Positions 60,318-64,000 of a stretch of DNA of 64,000 nucleotides are shown here, piece after piece. Made by a program: the position numbers and the translations under genes. Below the pieces are notes generated by a model. That model was given only the letters and a program-made list of their open reading frames with translations. It was not told where the DNA came from and did no database searches. This DNA is from Streptomyces scopuliridis RB72 (GTDB lineage: Bacteria > Actinomycetota > Actinomycetes > Streptomycetales > Streptomycetaceae): contig NZ_JOEI01000040.1 in the NCBI RefSeq assembly GCF_000718095.1, positions 52,883 through 116,882 on the forward strand, given 5' to 3'. Each line of letters starts with the position of its first letter. The stretch's first letter is position 1.

Positions 60318-60385
60318 TCCTGCTGAGAGCTTCTGATCCGTCCTGAGTAGAGGTCATCCTTCGGATTGCCCGCGGGATCTCCTTC

Positions 60386-60637
60386 TCAGAGCTCGGTTCC
60401 TTCGGGGATGAGGTGGTCGTACTGGCCCGCCTTGACGGCCAGGATGTGAGCCAGCATCTCCCGGTCGGTGAACCGCAACGCCCCGTCCAGGTCACGCCGC
60501 TTGGAGTCGCCGAAGGCGACACCGCCATCGATCGGCATGATCTGAACGCAGGAGTCTCCTGTGCCGTTGCTGAACGAGGATTTCTCCCACTCCCCGTTGA
60601 GTGGCGCCGAATAGAGGGAGTCCTTCGGGTTACTCAT
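60386..60637 (-). CDS. DUF397 protein, module 2
   Basis: 83 residues from ATG 60637 that overlaps the XRE stop (ATGA). WEKSSFSNGTGDSCVQIMPI and VAFGDSKRRDLDGALRFTDR carry the full DUF397 signature (W-x-K-S-S-x-S). It is the small partner of the XRE regulator upstream. Confidence 0.9.
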   Translation of the reverse strand: MSNPKDSLYSAPLNGEWEKSSFSNGTGDSCVQIMPIDGGVAFGDSKRRDLDGALRFTDREMLAHILAVKAGQYDHLIPEGTEL

Positions 60638-61509
60638 GTCAGTTCCTTCTCGATCTCTTCGATGCGCCGGACGGTCTCCTGCTCGTCCAGCGCATGACTC
60701 GCCAAGTCGGCGAACCTCCGGCGGGCGCTCCGTACCTCTGCGGGATCGTCCTGGAGGGTATCGCCGTGTACCCACTCCTTCGATACGACGCTGCGGTTGT
60801 CGGCGCCAGGAAAGTCGAGGATCGTGAAGATCGCGCTTGAGATACTCGCGGCTCCTGCCGTGAACGGGATCATTCGCAGCGAGATGTTCTGCTGCTTGGT
60901 GATCGACATCAGGTGTTGAAGCTGCCCGCGCATGACCTCCGGTCCGCCCACAACGGCCCGAAGGGCGGACTCGAAGCAGAGGCCGTCCATGGTCAGAGGG
61001 TTTCTGCGAGTGAGGACTTGCTGCCTCTTTATCCGGGCTTCGACAAAGGTTTCACGGTGCTCCGTGCTCTCGTGCCGCTGGCCGAACGCCGCGATCGCAT
61101 CCACGTACTCGCGGGTCTGGAGGAGCCCCGGTACGTACGTGCCTCCGTGTACCGACATGCGGTCGGCAGCATCTTCGAGCGAGAAGTAGCGGTACGAGTC
61201 GCCGCTGAACAGGGCCTGCATTTCCGGCCGTTCATACCATGCGCGGCCGTACGATCTGCCCTGCGCGATCGTCGCGACGATCCCGGCCCGTTCCTCGGGC
61301 GTCACCTTCAAGAGCTTGAGCAGCTTGGGGAGTTGTTCATCCGTGGGGAATGCCCTGCCGCGCTCGATCTTGCCCACGGTGTACCGCGAGACGCCGAGCG
61401 CCTGCCCCACCGCCTCCTGCTGGAGACCAGCTTCCACGCGGAGACGTTGAAGCTCCTCGCCCACGCGCCGCATGGCGAAGATCGCGTTCGCGTTGACGCT
61501 TACAGCCAC
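60634..61509 (-). CDS. XRE-family regulator with DUF5753 domain, module 2
   Basis: 291 residues. HTH: LRVEAGLQQEAVGQALGVSR then YTVGKIERGRAFPTDEQLPK. The DUF5753 domain: GGTYVPGLLQTREYVDAIAA and ISLRMIPFTAGAASISSAIF. With the DUF397 gene it makes the AbaA/WhiJ-type pair, and a divergent HATPase gene completes the classical three-gene arrangement. Normal GC for the chromosome. Confidence 0.9.
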   Translation of the reverse strand: MAVSVNANAIFAMRRVGEELQRLRVEAGLQQEAVGQALGVSRYTVGKIERGRAFPTDEQLPKLLKLLKVTPEERAGIVATIAQGRSYGRAWYERPEMQALFSGDSYRYFSLEDAADRMSVHGGTYVPGLLQTREYVDAIAAFGQRHESTEHRETFVEARIKRQQVLTRRNPLTMDGLCFESALRAVVGGPEVMRGQLQHLMSITKQQNISLRMIPFTAGAASISSAIFTILDFPGADNRSVVSKEWVHGDTLQDDPAEVRSARRRFADLASHALDEQETVRRIEEIEKELT

Positions 61510-61614
61510 GAGTCCCCTTCCGCTGGCGTGCTCTCCCGACGCCGTCAGAGTATCGGTCAGTTGACCACCCTATGACTCTCCGAGCTGAGATCCACACGCT
61601 GGGTTGCGCAGGGC

Positions 61615-61628
61615 GAGTCACGTGACTC
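61615..61628. promoter_or_regulatory. 14-bp palindrome in the divergent promoter of module 2
   Basis: GAGTCACGTGACTC, perfect, about midway between the XRE start (61509) and the HATPase start (61707). Good candidate binding site for the module 2 XRE regulator. Confidence 0.55.
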
Positions 61629-61706
61629 AGACTGGGCGCGCACGCTGCGAACGCACGTAACCGCAGCGGGCTACCCCTACATCCGCGCGCCTGAAAGGTG
61701 TGGGTA

Positions 61707-62123
61707 ATGGATCAGCGTGGTTACGTCCTGGCAGTGGAGCGCTATCCCTGTACGGCAGTTGCCGTGCCCGAGGCCCGCGCCATAGCCGCCCGTGCCTACG
61801 CGCCGTATCCCTGGGTGGACCACGACACCGTCAAGCTGCTGGTCAGCGAGACCGCCACCAACGCCGTGCTGCACGCCGGCGGTGGCGGGTTCGATCTGAT
61901 CTGCCACGCACCGTTCGACGGCTCGGTTCAGATCGAGTTGCACGACCGGGGCGAACGACGCCCCGCCCGCCGCGCGCACGGCGCATGGGACCAGCACGGC
62001 AGAGGGCTGGAGTTACTGGACCTCCTCGCGCCCGGGTGGTCCGTCGTCAGAACGATGACCGGGAAGGGCCTCGTCTTCACCGTCAAGGCGGCCCCGTACC
62101 CCGTGACGCTCAACGAGAGGTGA
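61707..62123 (+). CDS. RsbW/SpoIIAB-like ATP-binding regulator
   Basis: 138 residues from ATG 61707 (GTG 61698 also possible). The Bergerat ATPase fold shows VKLLVSETATNAVLHAGGGG (N-box), IELHDRGER (G1-like DxG) and HGRGLELLDLLAPGWSV (G2). Streptomyces has many such serine-kinase-like anti-sigma/anti-anti-sigma proteins; beside DUF397/XRE pairs they form the WhiJ-type cassette. It is followed 4 bp later by a Nudix gene. Confidence 0.88.
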   Translation: MDQRGYVLAVERYPCTAVAVPEARAIAARAYAPYPWVDHDTVKLLVSETATNAVLHAGGGGFDLICHAPFDGSVQIELHDRGERRPARRAHGAWDQHGRGLELLDLLAPGWSVVRTMTGKGLVFTVKAAPYPVTLNER

Positions 62124-62127
62124 GGAC

Positions 62128-62610
62128 ATGTACTTCGAACTCGGCCGGCCCGAACCACCCCGCCGCCGCACCGGTGTCGCCGGATTCTTCACCCGGCGGA
62201 TCGACGACGAACTGAACGTACTCCTCATGCCCGCCACCACCGGGGGATCCTGGCAACTGCCCGGCGGCGACGCCGAGTCCGACGAGTTCATGCACGAGGC
62301 GTACGAACGCGAGATCGCGGAGAAGACCGGCCTCTCCCCTGCCGCCCCCGAGGAGATCCTCGTCGTGGACCACGTACCCAGGGGCGTGACGGAGGCCGAA
62401 GGGCTCGACGTCGTCTTCAAGGGCGCCGACGTCATCCCGTACACCACGGATCCCACAACGACCGCGTACCGCTGGGCGACTCTCAAGGAGACGGACGACC
62501 TCTGCCTCGGGCCGGAGCGCGACCGCATCCGCTCCGCCCACGATGCCTGGCTCACGGGCCGCACGACCTACCTCATCTGGGGCGAGCCCGTCACCACCCG
62601 CCGCCCCTGA
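62128..62610 (+). CDS. Nudix hydrolase
   Basis: 160 residues. The Nudix box is GDAESDEFMHEAYEREIAEK then TGL: G-x5-E-x7-R-E-I-x-E-K, where the second acidic residue of the EE pair is Lys. The main metal-binding Glu remains. Substrate is probably a nucleoside diphosphate derivative but is undetermined. It begins 4 bp after the HATPase stop, so they are coupled. Confidence 0.88.
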   Translation: MYFELGRPEPPRRRTGVAGFFTRRIDDELNVLLMPATTGGSWQLPGGDAESDEFMHEAYEREIAEKTGLSPAAPEEILVVDHVPRGVTEAEGLDVVFKGADVIPYTTDPTTTAYRWATLKETDDLCLGPERDRIRSAHDAWLTGRTTYLIWGEPVTTRRP

Positions 62611-62848
62611 CCGCTCGCCGTCACGGTTTGCGGTGGTGCCGGTCGAACGCGTTCGTCACCGTCATGCTGGCGGTTCATCAGATTACGTGAACTCACGGTT
62701 GTCACTCGGTTGGGCCGGATGGGCGCCCATACGCTCCTTTGCGTCGCCCGGAAGAGGGCGGCACTCGTCGCGTGCTGTACGCGCGCCCCGCTCGTCCCAG
62801 CCGCAGTGCGCTGTTCGGACCGCGTGGGCAGTTCAACTGGGAGTGGAC

Positions 62849-63376
62849 ATGGGCTCTTTAGGTCGTAGGACCGTCACGGTCATGGCAGTGGCTTTGGCGT
62901 CGCTGGGGGTGGGAAGCGGCGCCATGGCGTCAGCGGCCACCCCACCCGTCGCGCCGTGCGGCGGGGCGGAGTGCCCCAGCCTCCAGCCGGTCAACATCGC
63001 CGCCACCCAGGGCTCGTTGAACGTCACACAGATGCAGCTGGAAAACCTCAGCGCGCTCGTCGTCGATGCCGTCACCGGACAGCCCGTCCGCGGGGCGCAG
63101 GTGCAGTTCTACACCACCGCCGGTCGACTGCTGGGGGCCGCCTACACGAACTACAGCGGTATCGCCGCGATCGCCGCATCGGAGAATCTCGGCCCCGGCA
63201 CGGTCCAGGAACTGCTGACCGGCTACAACGCCGTGCTGGTCGGGGACGGCATCCATACCCCGGCCACCGCTCACGGAGCGATCACCGTCGGAAACGACTG
63301 GGTGCCCCTCGGGAGCATGCTCTTCAGCGACCGCACACTCAAGCGGGACGTGGTTCCGGTCGACTGGAGCCGGTAA
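62849..63376 (+). CDS. Secreted protein with N-terminal part of a tail-fibre S74 chaperone domain
   Basis: 175 residues, GGGAGTGG before the ATG. A signal peptide (VTVMAVALASLGVGSGAMAS) precedes a beta-rich domain (LENLSALVVDAVTGQPVRGA, QVQFYTTAGRLLGAAYTNYS). It ends FSDRTLKRDVVPVDWSR; SDxxLKxDVVPV is the start of the peptidase S74/intramolecular chaperone (ICA) domain of phage tail fibres. The rest of that domain is in the next gene. It may assemble a secreted beta-helical fibre. Confidence 0.8.
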   Translation: MGSLGRRTVTVMAVALASLGVGSGAMASAATPPVAPCGGAECPSLQPVNIAATQGSLNVTQMQLENLSALVVDAVTGQPVRGAQVQFYTTAGRLLGAAYTNYSGIAAIAASENLGPGTVQELLTGYNAVLVGDGIHTPATAHGAITVGNDWVPLGSMLFSDRTLKRDVVPVDWSR

Positions 63377-63378
63377 GG

Positions 63379-63762
63379 ATGCGGTTCTTCCGCCGGCGAT
63401 CCCGGGCGGCTGACCACAGTGCCCCGGCCCGTCGTCCGGCCGAGGCGCAGGAGGGTGGCGGTGTGGCCCCGGTCGGCGCGGTCAACGGCTACGCGATCCT
63501 GGCGACGGTGGCCGCGCTGCCCGTCAGCACCTGGCGCTACCTCTGGGAGCCCGAAGACGTACGGCACCTCGGACCGATGGCCCAGGACTGGCACGCCGCC
63601 TTCGGCTTCAACCAGGACGACACGAAAATCCCCCTCGTCGACGGCCTCGGCGTCGCCCTGGTGTGCGTCCAGGCACTTCACCGCCGCGTGGAAGAACTCA
63701 CCGTCGAAGTGGATCGCCTGCGAGAGGCCGCGAGCGTCAACAAGCCCGAGACCGCGCTATAG
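63379..63762 (+). CDS. C-terminal part of the S74 (intramolecular chaperone) domain, separate gene
   Basis: 127 residues starting 2 bp after the previous stop. After a basic head (RFFRRRSRAADHS) it reads AILATVAALPVSTWRYLWEP, EDVRHLGPMAQDWHAAFGF and VDGLGVALVCVQALHRRVEE, exactly the continuation of the S74 ICA domain: a central helix, the HLGPMAQD motif and a coiled-coil end. The cut between the two genes falls inside the domain. They could recombine as two chains, or this may be a frameshifted single gene. Confidence 0.8.
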   Translation: MRFFRRRSRAADHSAPARRPAEAQEGGGVAPVGAVNGYAILATVAALPVSTWRYLWEPEDVRHLGPMAQDWHAAFGFNQDDTKIPLVDGLGVALVCVQALHRRVEELTVEVDRLREAASVNKPETAL

Positions 63763-63870
63763 GGGCTCACGCGCAGAGGCCGACGATGTGGTGATCGGCG
63801 TCATCCGCCCGGGGCGGCCTGGACGGGCACAGCTCGTATGCGGTGACGGCCAGGCGAGCGGGGCCGCGCG

Positions 63871-64000
63871 GCGACCACCGGGGGGAGGGGGTCGGGGTCG
63901 TAGGAGGTGCGTGTCCGGACACTAAAGCGTGATTTGTGGCGCGCGAACGCCCGCATCCCAACTGTGGGCCGGTACGCGCCGTAAATCATGCCGTCCGGAC
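63871..64000 (+). repeat. Palindromic repeat, class A, copy 2 (reaches window end)
   Basis: 130 bp, 127/130 identical to 50192-50321, ending at the last base of the window with GTCCGGAC; anything beyond is unseen. It lies 108 bp after the stop of the S74 tail gene. The short interval before it has no gene. Confidence 0.93.

Overview
This is a 64 kb piece of a Streptomyces chromosome, or that of a very close relative. Three things show it: very high GC with strong third-codon GC bias, many GTG starts and 4-bp stop/start overlaps, and the gene set itself (mycothiol amidase, AccE/PccE epsilon subunit, DUF397/XRE/DUF6879 modules, LAxTG sortase substrate, histidine utilisation). From memory, the gene order greA-ilvA ... 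metB-msrA ... hutH ... cya-birA-pccB-pccE-maf-accA2-DeoR-PNP-PMM resembles the SCO4916-SCO4967 part of the S. coelicolor core. I could not run that comparison.

Layout. 1-4.5 kb: a minus-strand operon of three glycosyltransferases ending in a secreted carbohydrate-binding-type protein. 4.7-10.5 kb: a DUF255 thioredoxin-fold protein, a large NB-ARC/TPR ATPase and a small membrane protein beside mca. 10.5-19.3 kb: housekeeping genes (mca, greA, ilvA, a MarR regulator, metB, msrA). 19.4-25 kb: a decayed restriction-endonuclease start, then an ECF-sigma/anti-sigma/ABC-transporter operon. 25-30.5 kb: a secreted ParB-like protein, an IscB (HEARO/omega RNA) element, debris of broken genes and a GNAT enzyme. 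30.5-39.9 kb: an FtsX-type ABC exporter, an L,D-transpeptidase lipoprotein, hutH, and small genes including a GGDEF protein. 40-56.5 kb: cya, birA, the acyl-CoA carboxylase genes pccB/pccE/accA2 (BirA should biotinylate AccA2), mmpB-like, maf, regulators, a quinone reductase, purine nucleoside phosphorylase and a phosphosugar mutase. 56.5-64 kb: an accessory mosaic of gene fragments, two AbaA/WhiJ-type regulatory modules, a Nudix enzyme and a two-gene split tail-fibre chaperone (S74) unit.

The most unusual feature is a family of seven intergenic palindromic repeats in three architectures: A (3 copies), B (2) and C (2). They share a GTCC(g)GGAC end motif and mostly sit 11-24 bp from stop codons. 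The A/C core folds into a strand-asymmetric hairpin, continuous only as RNA of one strand through G.U pairs. One copy has replaced the stop codon of a DeoR regulator. Another abuts a gene that has lost any ordinary start codon. Together with the IscB element, these are the best candidates for undescribed or under-described biology here.
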